Assembly: GCF_002994745.2 (NCBI RefSeq)
Contig: NC_037092.1
Coordinates: 841,501 to 905,500 of the forward strand
Direction of reading: 5' to 3'
Origin: Rosa chinensis
Taxonomy: Eukaryota > Streptophyta > Magnoliopsida > Rosales > Rosaceae
Length of the DNA: 64,000 bases
Below, in pieces: positions 1 to 9,927 of the stretch. The notes under the pieces were generated by a model that saw nothing but the letters and a program-made list of their open reading frames with translations, made no database searches and was not told the origin of the DNA. How positions within the stretch are numbered: position 1 is the first letter of the stretch; each line of letters starts with the position of its first letter. Both the position numbers and the translations under genes were made by a program.

Positions 1-3000
1 TGGACTCTTCGCAAGGATCTTTCGGATCCGAGAAGGAGTAAAGATAAGGATGGACAAGATCAGAAGAAATATAAGGATGTTCGCCCGCCTACTGACGCCT
101 CTCGGGTATTCAATTCAAACTTTGCCAGCTCTACTTGCTTTCTTTTTTTGGCATTTCGTAAGTTGCATTTGAAGATTGTGGTGCTGTGATTAGTAATGTT
201 GATGCTAGTAACACCAATGATAGCAGCCTTTCGGTTTTTTTATTGCATTGTATTGTTGTTGCTTGCTGCGTTCAGCTTGTAGATTGTGATAGTTTCTGCT
301 CTGGTTTCATTTTCCTTTTGAGATTAGTGCATTGTATGACTTAGTAGTTAGCACTAACTGTAGCTTAAATAGGGACACTAATATCATTTCCCTATTCTCT
401 GAAGTTTTTGTGATTTTTTAAATGCTTTTATCCCATTTGGTTTTGCCGTTTCATGAGTGGCACTTGAAGATTTTCTTGGTGTGACTTACAATGACAATGA
501 CAATGATGATGGGTGTAACACTAAAAGTAGCAGCATTGTGGTGTGTTTGTTGCATTGCATTGCACTGTTGTTATTTGCTGCTTTCAGATTTGTTGCTTGT
601 CTATTGTGATAGCTTGTGCTCTGGTTTTGTATGACTTAGATTGTAGCTTAAATAGGGACACTAACATCATTCATACCTTATTGTCTGAAGTTCTTGTGAT
701 TTCTTATGGTTTCTATCCCACTTTTTGACATTCAGTTTTTCATTAAATAGGAGAAGCACAGAAACAAACCATGGGTCTTGGAGGACGAAACTGGCCAGTC
801 TCAGTACAATGGTCAACTCGAAGGTGCACAGTCAGCAATTTACTACCTATTAATGTTGCAAGGAAAGGAGTTTTCTGCTATTCCTGCTGGTTCGTGGTAT
901 GTAGTGGCCTATTGTCTGATAGAATTGTTTTCAATTCGCTGCTCACATTTATTCTTCACAAGAAGGCGGTTTTTAAAATTTATTTTTCTCGTTATTCTGT
1001 TTGGAGAAAAGCTTTATGTAATTATCAATTGCGGCTGTGATTGATTTTTCCATTTACTTATCAACAAAGGTTGTTTACATAATGTCTCACAGGTTCAACT
1101 TTAACAAGGTTGCACAATATAAGCAGCTTACTCTAGAGGAAGCAGAAGAGAAGATGAACAATAGGAAAAAGACTCAAGATGGATATGAAAGATGGATGAT
1201 GAAATCTGGAACTAATGAACCTGGTCCACTTCGTGAGAAGGAAACTGGTGTGGCTGGTGGTAAGGGACGCAAAAAAATGACTGGTGATGATGATGAGGGA
1301 AATTTCTCTGATAAAGGGGAGGAAGATGAGGAAGAAGAGACAGCAAGGAAAAATAGACTTGGTCTCAACAAAAAAGCTGGTGATGACGAGGATGATGAAG
1401 GTGGAAATGAAGAAGATGACTTAGATGATGATAGCAGTGAGAAGGGTAAGCATATACCTTGTTCATACTTCTATTGTGGTTGTTATCATGTTTGTACTTT
1501 CATGGTTGTATCAATCAGATATCTGGACTATAATTTGGTTTTTCTTGCTAAACTCAGAACATTTGTGTTTTGTTACTATAGTTTGGTCAGAGGACCAAAG
1601 AAATATGATCCATTTATAGGGGGCTTGCCCTTTAACCTCTTTTCAGAATTTTTTTTTCCTTGTAAAATGCTAGGAGACAATACCTATCTCTGTCAGTAAA
1701 ATACGAGATTACTTCTTAATTCTAGTTCCCCCCCCCCCCCCCCCCCCTTTCTTATTTCCATGCTATAGTCATATCATGTATGAGGCATAAATGGTTACTA
1801 AGGAGCCTTAAATTATGGTGAAAATACGCAAACAGCTTGACCATATGATGCTTGTGCTAACTAATATCAGTGTCGTATGATTTCTAATCTTGTATGAAAT
1901 GTTCTAATTCTCTCCGGAAATCTTCTCTTAATTAGCACGAAAGGCGGCTAATGAAGTCCATTGATAATCATCTCTGCAATTTGTATGCACATAATTTTCA
2001 AATTTCATCATACCTCTTTTCTTATACTGTTCCATTTGTTGCAGGTGATGATTGGGAGCACGAAGAAATATTCACCGATGATGATGAAGCTGTTGGCATT
2101 AATCCTGAGGAGAGAGAAGAATTCGAACCTGAGGTTCCAGCTCCTCCAGAAATTAAGCAGGTTTGCCGCACACATTCCTTTAGTTAGGGGAATTTATTTT
2201 TGGCACTCATTATGTTTCATTGTGCTCCACTCTTCTCAGTAAGTATCTGGTTTCAGTTTCTTTTGTATTTATTATGTTTCCTTGTGTTCTCCACTCCTCT
2301 TTTTATAGCTGATTTTCTAAAATATGTACATAGTTTTTTTTTTTGGCGTTAAACTGATTGTGAAGTTGTTGCAAGTATAACAGCATCCTAGTTTTCTAAG
2401 CTCCCTTAAGTGAAGAAAATTTCAAAGGGAAATTGTCTCAGTAGACAAATTTACATAGACAAGTAATGGATAGGATAGAATATACCACAAAAAAAGTGTT
2501 CCTGGTTTTGTACTCGTTGGGATCCAAAGTTAAAAAGCCAGAAGCACAGGGGTGGGGGAGGGGAAGTGGAGAAGCATTTTGTTTTTAACAATCTTTTCTG
2601 ATTAACTAGAAACAAACCCTGATCAATTTTGATGTTTAGCTTCAAATTGATGTTAACTTCTCTTTCATTTTCGAAAAGATGCCATGGAACGAATCAACAG
2701 CGATCAAATTAAGGGACCTATCATTATCTTGCATGGTCAATTTGGGCAAGGCGTTTTTGGTTTTCTTGTAGTTTGCTTAAGTCGTGTCATGTTGAAAAGG
2801 CCTTCAAACTGAGGCTCATTCGTAAATATTATAAATTTATAATGCTTTCTGATTTCTGTTATATATTTCCGTCATATATATAGTGCTATACTTGTGGATT
2901 ATATCTATCCAGGGTGCAAAGTTGTTTGTCAGTTTGGCTCATTGTAAAACATTATGATGGCATTGTGTGCATGATTTCTTCTTTTGCAGGATGATGACGA

Positions 3001-4257
3001 TGATGATAATAATGAAGAGGAGGGTGGGCTCAGCAAATCAGGAAAAGAGTTGAAGAAGCTACTTGGGCGAAGTGGTGGCCTGAATGATTCAGATGCAGAG
3101 GACGACGACGACGACGACGATGATGTAGGTTATGTACTTTGGTTGCCTGATTTTAGTACATTGTAAACTCAAAGCCTATACTGCCTTGTTGAAATATAAC
3201 TATTTGTTGTATGCATTCTGAAAGTGATGGAGCATCTATGTTGAAATATTCGTATTTGTTGTATGCATTAACTAGGACTGTTGATGATCTTCTCTGCAAT
3301 GTAAAGTTGCATCACAGCTCTATCTTCACTAATCAGCGATTTCTTACTGTTGTACAGATGGATGATGATATTGCCTTGCCTCAAGCGCTGGCACCAAAGC
3401 AGAAGGATGCACCCAAACAGGAACCAGTTGACAACAGTCCTATTAAACCTGGGACTTCTGGATCTGCTGCTAAAGCAAACCCATCTTCCTCCAAGTCGGC
3501 AAAGGGAAAGAGAAAATTAAATGGTGATGACGCTAAAGCATCCAACAGTGCACCTCCCAAGAAGGTGAAGACTGAAAATGTATGTATATCAGACGCTTTC
3601 AGCTTAAAGCTTGAAACCTCCATTCTCCCAAATAATGGTACTCATTGTTATTATTTCAAATCAGGAGCAAAAATCAGTCAAAGAGGAGCCTGCTTCTGAA
3701 AGTAGTGTGCCTGCAAAAGGTAGTGCTGCATCCTCGAAAACGGGTTCAACACCATCTGGTGGTCCTACAGGTCCTGTATCTGAGGAAGAAATTAGGGCAG
3801 TTTTGATGCAAAAGTCACCCATCACCACACGTGATCTTGTTAATAACTTCCCCGGACGACTCAAATCCAAAGAGGTATGGTCTTTTTGTTTATTATGTTT
3901 TGTACTGCTGTTTAACTCATTTTCCAGCATTTGCCTTCACCCTGTTACCGTCACTGAATAAAATAGGTGCCAATTTTAATGCAAGCAAACTCTATGAGGA
4001 TCTTAATTTTGTGTGATTAAATTTAGAACACAATTACCGTATGAGTTAGAAATATATTCGCTGGGGTGGTGTGGTTTATACAGTCCATATAGTTTTATCT
4101 TGTTCACTGTGGATGATACATTGCATACTAAGAAATGTGATACTTTAATTCTTACTTCTTGCTGCAGGAGAAGGATGCTTTTGCAGCAATCCTGAGGAAA
4201 ATGTCTAGGATACAGAAGAACAACGGGATCAGCTATGTTGTATTGAGGGAGAAGTGA
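1..4257 (+). CDS. Transcription initiation factor IIF alpha subunit (RAP74), 3' part
   Basis: This is the large subunit of TFIIF, which binds RNA polymerase II in the nucleus and acts in initiation and elongation. The 5' end lies outside the window. Visible coding exons are 1-105, 751-896, 1093-1445, 2045-2160, 2990-3124, 3358-3579, 3665-3874 and 4168-4257. They join in frame with GT-AG introns into 458 residues plus a stop. The first exons give the end of the RAP74 dimerisation domain (around PWVLEDETGQSQYNG, then FNFNKVAQYKQLTLEEAEEK). A long acidic and lysine-rich linker with Asp and Glu runs follows. The C-terminus is the compact RAP74 winged helix (SEEEIRAVLMQKSPITTRDL ... ILRKMSRIQKNNG), which in other species contacts the FCP1 phosphatase. 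The reading frame is intact over all visible exons. The family call is strong; the intron after base 105 has a weak-looking donor (GTATTC). Confidence 0.93.
1728..1747. repeat. 20-bp poly-C tract in a RAP74 intron
   Basis: This is an uninterrupted run of about 20 C within the intron between exons 1093-1445 and 2045-2160. The transcript carries C on the sense strand. Long G/C homopolymers are error-prone in sequencing, so the exact length is uncertain. Confidence 0.85.
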
Positions 4258-4754
4258 TTGTACTCCTTCGACAATGGAAGTAGCATAACATTTTGAAGAA
4301 TTACTATACTTGACTACTACAACTTAATATCCTGACCTGTATTGTAATGGTTATTTTCCCTGTACAATGATCTGGTTCTGGTTTGACAGTGATTTTGCTA
4401 TATCATCAATGAAGGAGTCTTTCGACTGTTGTAGATTTGTGTTTTCCCTTTTTTCCCTCTCAATTTGGGGGACATGTATGAGCACGAATACTGTGGCCGT
4501 AATAGTTAAATATGCATTCATTTTTTCATTTATTGGATGGATTCAGGTATCAATTTGAGATAAAGTGGTCTCAGTTGACGTAATTTCGATTAAAATCCAT
4601 GTTACAGCAAATGTGAAGCTCATATTAGTCCTTGAAATGTTACACAATTGGGGAATCTTCCCCAAACATGACGACATCTCTTTCTTCCTTATCTTGAAAA
4701 ACTAGGCCCTCCTAGTCCTTATCCGAACACAGCAACCACTGCTGCTGTTTCATC

Positions 4755-5530
4755 CTACTGACCCATTACAAAACATAGCAAAGCAAACGCAAATGACAAC
4801 AAAATGAGACTTGAACTGAGATGAGCTGAACCAGAAGGAGTTGTTGGCCCTTCAGCTGCAGCCAGTGCAGAGATCTCGGATGTCGCCACTATCGGCATTA
4901 CAGTTTGAGATCGATCCTGATGAGGCAAAACTTGAACGTGTAACTTGAGGCCATTCTTGCAGCTCTCAGGGTTACTGCTTGTGAAGTAGCGGAGTCCTTC
5001 CTTGTCCATTGGGGTGCTATCCAAGCCATCTGTGAACATTCTGATCGGATTGCTTACATCACAAGATTCGAATTCCTCCTTGCTTTTCACTTCTGCTATG
5101 AACCCATGTGCTGCAGAGTATGCAAACCCTGCCCATTCACAATTTCCCAACAAGATTATGTGTTTGTTCTTCATTGCATGAATATCACACATTTTTTCTA
5201 GTTCTCACATCATACATAGTTACATACTTACATACTAGTTAGTAAGGCAAAATTATGGAACTTTTCTAGTTGGATTTTCTTAAGCTAAACAAAAAAGCAG
5301 CTAAATTAAGCATACGATATTTTAAAGCTTTTGAGAGATAGAGAAAGAGACTCACAGAGTGTGTCTCCGACCATAAAGCTTTTGCCGGAGGACCAGGACG
5401 TGAGATCGGAATTAGCAGGATCCCAGCCACGATCTCCTCCGACGACATGGTGGACTTGAGCTCCGACCCAGTTCCCTCCAAGGCTGAAACTGATGGCCAA
5501 AACAACAAACACCACCTTCAATCCAGCCAT
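4755..5530 (-). CDS. Early nodulin-like phytocyanin, GPI-anchored
   Basis: This is a secreted plastocyanin-like cell-surface protein. It has two exons, 5530-5356 and 5128-4755; joining them restores the VGDTLWFAYSAAHG core and gives 182 residues. A hydrophobic signal peptide covers residues 1-25. The phytocyanin domain (about 26-127) has the paired Cys81 and Cys115. A Ser/Pro/Thr-containing linker and a hydrophobic tail (about 161-182) match a GPI-attachment signal. Of the type-1 copper ligands, His66 and Cys81 remain, but Ser114 stands where the second His should be (before Cys115) and Leu121 where Met or Gln is expected. It therefore probably does not bind copper, which is typical of the ENODL class of arabinogalactan-like proteins. 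The start codon precedes the signal peptide directly. The gene is convergent with RAP74. The exact family member is not assigned. Confidence 0.9.
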
Positions 5531-5653
5531 TGATACTCACAACAACCAAAGAGATAATGCAGCACAAGGAAAGCGTGTGATAAAGTAAGGACGAAGCAAA
5601 GGCGCCTCTTTTTCGGTTTTTAGCTCACTTCTCTGAGAAGTTCTCTCCCACTC

Positions 5654-5660
5654 TTAAATA
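5654..5660 (-). promoter_or_regulatory. Putative TATA box of the phytocyanin gene
   Basis: The minus strand reads TATTTAAG about 125 bases upstream of the ATG at 5530. Spacing and sequence fit a plant core promoter. There is no transcript evidence. Confidence 0.4.
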
Positions 5661-5919
5661 GTTCTCCAGCCTCTAAGCAACTTCCTATTCTTTAACCTAA
5701 AGGGTACCTCCAAGAGACCAAGACTGGTGGTTGGTGCCACTTTCCAATTTCAAGTACTTTTTTTCGCCAAAACACCCTTAAGGGTACCAATATAGCAACC
5801 CATCGTGTTACCCACCACGTCCCAGCCTATGCGATAGATAATCCATTTGTGAATCGTGTGCCATGTTATCATAGGTTTGATCATGCCTTGCTGTTGAGTT
5901 TCTAATACTATTATACTAA

Positions 5920-7145
5920 TGATGATATGATGCGTATTTTTTTTTTTTTTTGAGAAACTGTCAACGTAAATAAGTTAGGAGGTAAACTCCTTGGATAGTA
6001 CATCAACAATACAAGCTGGAGGCTCGAGGCCCCAAAATAAAGAACTAGAAGAAGAACAAGCAAAACGAGCTAAAGTGTGAGCCACAACATTGGCTTGACG
6101 ATAAGCATGAGTAAAATAAGAACCCGACATCTGCTGCAGATGAAGGTAATGTCATCATACACACGACCAATGAAGGAAGTATGGGGAATGACTCTCTGCT
6201 TAGTAGCATGAAAAAGAGAAAGAGAATCGGTCTCAAAAATAACTGGAGAGAGGCCACGCTGAATAGCAAGTGAGACTGCCTCCCTCCCTGCTAATGCTTC
6301 TACCTGTTCTGAAGAGGAAACATGAGATACTGAGGCATAATAACCACCTAAACATTTCCCCATATCATCACGAATAATGACTCCAATCCCCCCAGTACAT
6401 GTTTCTTTGTAAAAGGCACCATCAACGTTAATCTTCACCCACCCTGCACTTGGAGGTTTCCAAGGAACTACGCGCCGACTTCCTCCACCCTGGCCCTTAC
6501 CATGGTGTCTTTGGTACTCCTGGAGACGAGCCGACAAAAGCAAAACCACTTGGTTCACATCCATGGTCTTCTTATCCCACACCCTATTATTTCTCTCCTT
6601 CCAAATACCCCACAAATTATAAACAAAAGCTGCCCATAAATTAGGAGGCAAGTTAGACGCACAACTCCAAAACCACTCCATAAGCTGCAACTGCCTAGCA
6701 CTAGAAGAATAGGCAGTGTGTTCTATCCCAGGCACGGCCTCCAACACTCGCTTCACAAACGGACAAAGCCTACAAAGATGTTCAATTGTCTCATCCCCCA
6801 CTCCACAAAGAACACAAGGCCGAATCTCCAAAGGAACCTGTTTCTCTAACAATCTAACTATAGTAGGTAAACAATTGTTCAACACCTTCCATAGAAAAAT
6901 TTTAGCCGTACCTGGAACATTGGTGGACCATAGCTTCGTCCATAGATCTTGTGTTTGCAAGGAAACCTCTTGCACCATCTCCTCCTCCATTAAGAGTCTA
7001 TAAGCACTCTTAACTGAAAACCTCCCTTTGGAATCAAAATGCCACACCCAACGATCCTTGACCCTTCGGCTACTCAAATCCAAAGGAACCTGTTTCTCTA
7101 ACAATCTAACTATAGTAGGTGAAAATTGATGATATGATGCGTATT
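5920..7145 (-). mobile_element. 5'-truncated LINE (L1-like) insertion with 19-bp TSD
   Basis: The direct repeat TGATGATATGATGCGTATT occurs at 5920-5938 and 7127-7145 and brackets the insertion. The + strand begins with a T-run (5939-5951), which is the poly-A tail of a minus-strand element. The body encodes the end of a plant LINE ORF2: the zinc-binding reverse-transcriptase region and then an RNase H domain. Everything upstream of that region is missing, as in truncated target-primed reverse transcription. A 42-bp segment at 6827-6868 is repeated at the truncated 5' end (7079-7120). Confidence 0.9.
6070..7104 (-). pseudogene. LINE ORF2 C-terminal fragment (zf-RVT and RNase H)
   Basis: The open frame encodes 344 residues. 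It begins in the zf-RVT region (WVWHFDSKGRFSVKSAYRLL ... TAKIFLWKVLNNCLP), with a CVLCG ... EHLC..C zinc-binding cluster. An RNase H domain of the RVT_3 type follows (INVDGAFYKET, then FETDSLSLFHAT). The first Met (MLEKQVPLDL) arises from the duplicated 42-bp piece and is not a genuine ORF2 start. The domain end is frame-shifted after CSRCRV. The reverse-transcriptase palm is absent, so it is non-functional on its own. Confidence 0.88.
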
Positions 7146-8490
7146 ATTTTGGAGTGAAAATCCGTTAAACTAATTATTGTTTGCAGTGTATTTTACATTG
7201 TATAATAAGCTAATCCAACAACTTCTATCTCCGAAGTTTAAATACTATAAAACACTCCCATTATTTTAGTGGATGCTAGCTAACTTTGCTTTAAGATTGT
7301 TTTTTTAATGTTCCACTTGAGATCTTGGATATTTGGATAGTTCGAACTTCAACTCTTCCTTGCTTATTATGTCGTTGGTCATCAACCAAAAACAAACAGG
7401 GAGGGAGAGAGAGAGAGAGTTAACTAAGAAATCTTATTAATACTTGAATCAAATTATAAAATGTAGACCTTCGAATCAGAATAGTAGTTGCAGATCTTCT
7501 TTGAAACAAGTGGCTAATTGCTAGTGGTTTAAATCGACACTAACATGGACAACCAGTCATCGGAGATCTACAATTGTTTGGATCACAACTTGGACTTGTG
7601 GTCCAAATGAAAACCGGCTGTCTCGCTCGACTTGGAAGAGAAGTAAAGAGAGCTCGTGGGCTGATGAGTCTTGTCTTCATTTAGTATACACAGAAACATT
7701 GTGTTACTTTCATGCCTAATTTGGAGGAATCTTGACTGCAAGTATTAGTTGACAATAAATTTTCATGGCTAACCTCATAATGATCTATCAAAGCTGTTTT
7801 GTTTTGATATTAGCTAGGAAGAGAAAGATCAAGGAACTACCCTATTAGAACCTAGAACATCTACCCTCAAGAAAGATCATCATCCCTACTTCTTACTTAC
7901 CCCGTTGCGCGCAGTGATGTCTCCATCTCCTCACCTACTCTAGCATGTGTACAGCACAAAACTATATATATCCTTCTTCGTTCATTTCTTATTTTTAATT
8001 TAAGAGAGTTTATCGAATAAATCCAGACCATGTACTTTGAAGCTGAAATTGATGCATGTTGATCAAGTACATGAACGAATGGAGTGTATGCCTGCAAGAC
8101 TAGGGGATTAAGCATACAGATAACTGCGCCTGGTCGAATTTTGGGTGAGTCATTTATGTGTTTTGCAAGATTATGGATGCAAACATTTTTGTTAATATTT
8201 TAAAGAGATTGTAAGAAAAGAAAAAATGACAAAATTAAGGTAATCATGCTGCGATGATGCGAGGATGCATCTCTGGGCTTATTCTTACCTCGTTATATGG
8301 TATTAAAAGAAAAGAAAGGGGGGGGGGTGGGGGTGGGGGGGTGGGAAATCTGATTTTGCCGACTACGGAAACTAGTAGCTGCATTAGCTACATGCATCTT
8401 ATATCCTTGAAGTATTTTGGTCATCAACATCACACCAGAGCTTTCTAATGAAGCCAACACAGAAGGTTTCTAGCTACTTTTATTTATTTA
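7146..8490. other. Intergenic spacer with a GA microsatellite and G-rich tract
   Basis: No convincing gene is visible. It holds a short (GA)n stretch near 7400-7420 and a G-rich tract at 8319-8343 made of several runs of three or more G separated by single T, a possible G-quadruplex. The remaining short open frames are low in coding character. Confidence 0.6.
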
Positions 8491-8688
8491 TTTTTTTAGA
8501 AGAAGAAATTGCATATTATTAAGCAATTTAGATAGATACATCAGATATACGTAAATCGGATAGCCAATAAGATCTATCCATTACCAATTTTTTTTTAGAA
8601 GAAGAAATTGCATATTATTAAGCAATTTAGATAGATACATAAGATATAAGTACATCGGATAGCCAATAACCTCTATCCATTACCCCAA
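8491..8688. repeat. Tandem duplication, two 99-bp units
   Basis: Two adjacent copies both start with a T-run followed by AGAAGAAGAAATTGCATATT and end in CTATCCATTACC. They differ at only a few positions. The T-run and the AGAAGAAGAAATTGC start resemble the 3' end of a minus-strand LINE or similar retroelement that was later duplicated. No coding content. Confidence 0.8.
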
Positions 8689-9171
8689 TTTGGAATGCAG
8701 GAAACAAAAGCGCTACTTAACCAAACATGCGCTGCCTGAATACATTTCCTTGGGCATATGTACAAATAACTTTAGGAAAGAAGCGGACAAAGGTCATCGC
8801 TTCTTCTATTACAACAATTGCAATTCAACATACATATAAACTTGATAGTGAAGAACAAACAATGTCAATGGTATAGTAGTAACAACTGGAGAAAACTTCA
8901 ATAAAGATTTGCGAAGGGCTTCATATTGGAGGAAGATCCGCAAGTATAGAAATCAAAAACCAAATACCATCTTCCCTCTTTGATTACTCCACATGCAGAC
9001 TACTATAGTATCAACAACAGCTTTCAGTTTCTGGTTACTTGTACGTTGCAAGAAACTTTCAAACAAAATTCAGAACAAAATCCGAAAGGCGGAAAACCAA
9101 ATTACCGTATATATTAGCTAGGTATGAAGCAGAGATGATGATCGGCGGTACCTTGAAATCGTGAGTAGATT

Positions 9172-9792
9172 TTACACAAAGTTTTGTTCACAATCGATGA
9201 ACATCTCCTCTGAAGGGTAAAATATAATAATATCAGCTTCCTCAGGCAACCTAAAGCTCACCCTTTTCTTCGACTTATTCCCACTTTGGTTTCTGCTAAG
9301 CGATGAACTCGTGTTGTCCAAGTTTGCACCTGGATTCTTGTCACCCTCATTTTTCACAGTTCTGTCTATGGAGAAACTGTCTCTTCCTTTAGAACCTAGA
9401 GCTGCATGATCACGAGGCCGTTTTAATGAAGAAGAAGAAGAAGGGTGCACCCTTCTAGATGAGTGGTGTGATCTCAACACATACAATTCACCTCCATTCA
9501 TGCTATCTGGCTTCGATCCTGGAGAGGATGAGAGCCATTCTCCTAGGCTGGTAAAGCTGCTCTCCCCTGAAATATTTGTAGTTATAGTACTATTTGTACT
9601 ACTAACATTCCTCTTCTTCATCTCCGGCGTCAAGGGTCTTTTCCTTACGCTCTTCTCCGATCTTAAGCACCCCGGTCTCAGCAACTCCATGAGGGACGCT
9701 CCTGTACTTGTACTACAGCATCGCGCAGAAGACGAGCGCTTCAATGTGCTTAACGTAGCACCCCTTTTGATTATCTTCCTAAGCGTATCCAT
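9172..9792 (-). CDS. Basic plant protein of unknown function with C-terminal RVSF motif
   Basis: This is a single-exon frame of 206 residues if translation starts at MDTLRKIIKR. The frame stays open to 9927, but the 45 extra residues have no clear character, so I prefer the internal Met. The protein is Ser/Thr/Lys/Arg rich, without signal peptide or membrane segment. Visible landmarks are SGESSFTSLGEWL (75-87), a basic patch SSSSSLKRPRDH (118-129) and a conserved-looking end KKRVSFRLPEEADIIIFYPS (175-194). RVSF at 177-180 matches the RVxF docking consensus for protein phosphatase 1, but this is only a motif match. I do not recognise the family and assign no function. The coherent sequence and clear C-terminal block argue for a real gene. 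Confidence 0.62.
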   Translation of the reverse strand: MDTLRKIIKRGATLSTLKRSSSARCCSTSTGASLMELLRPGCLRSEKSVRKRPLTPEMKKRNVSSTNSTITTNISGESSFTSLGEWLSSSPGSKPDSMNGGELYVLRSHHSSRRVHPSSSSSLKRPRDHAALGSKGRDSFSIDRTVKNEGDKNPGANLDNTSSSLSRNQSGNKSKKRVSFRLPEEADIIIFYPSEEMFIDCEQNFV

Positions 9793-9927
9793 CAAGACGT
9801 AATGTACAAGATGAAAGTTCAACCAACGATCAATGGAAATCCATGATGAGAAATGCCTGTGTTTGGGGTACTTTAAACGTGTTTTCGAGACGGAGAGTCC
9901 TAGAGAAAGGATGTTGTTCGGAAGCAC

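Noticed and set aside
1174..1371. Open frame rich in Ser, Phe and Leu on the minus strand
   Set aside because: It is the antisense of the acidic GAT/GAA-rich RAP74 exon and has no independent support.
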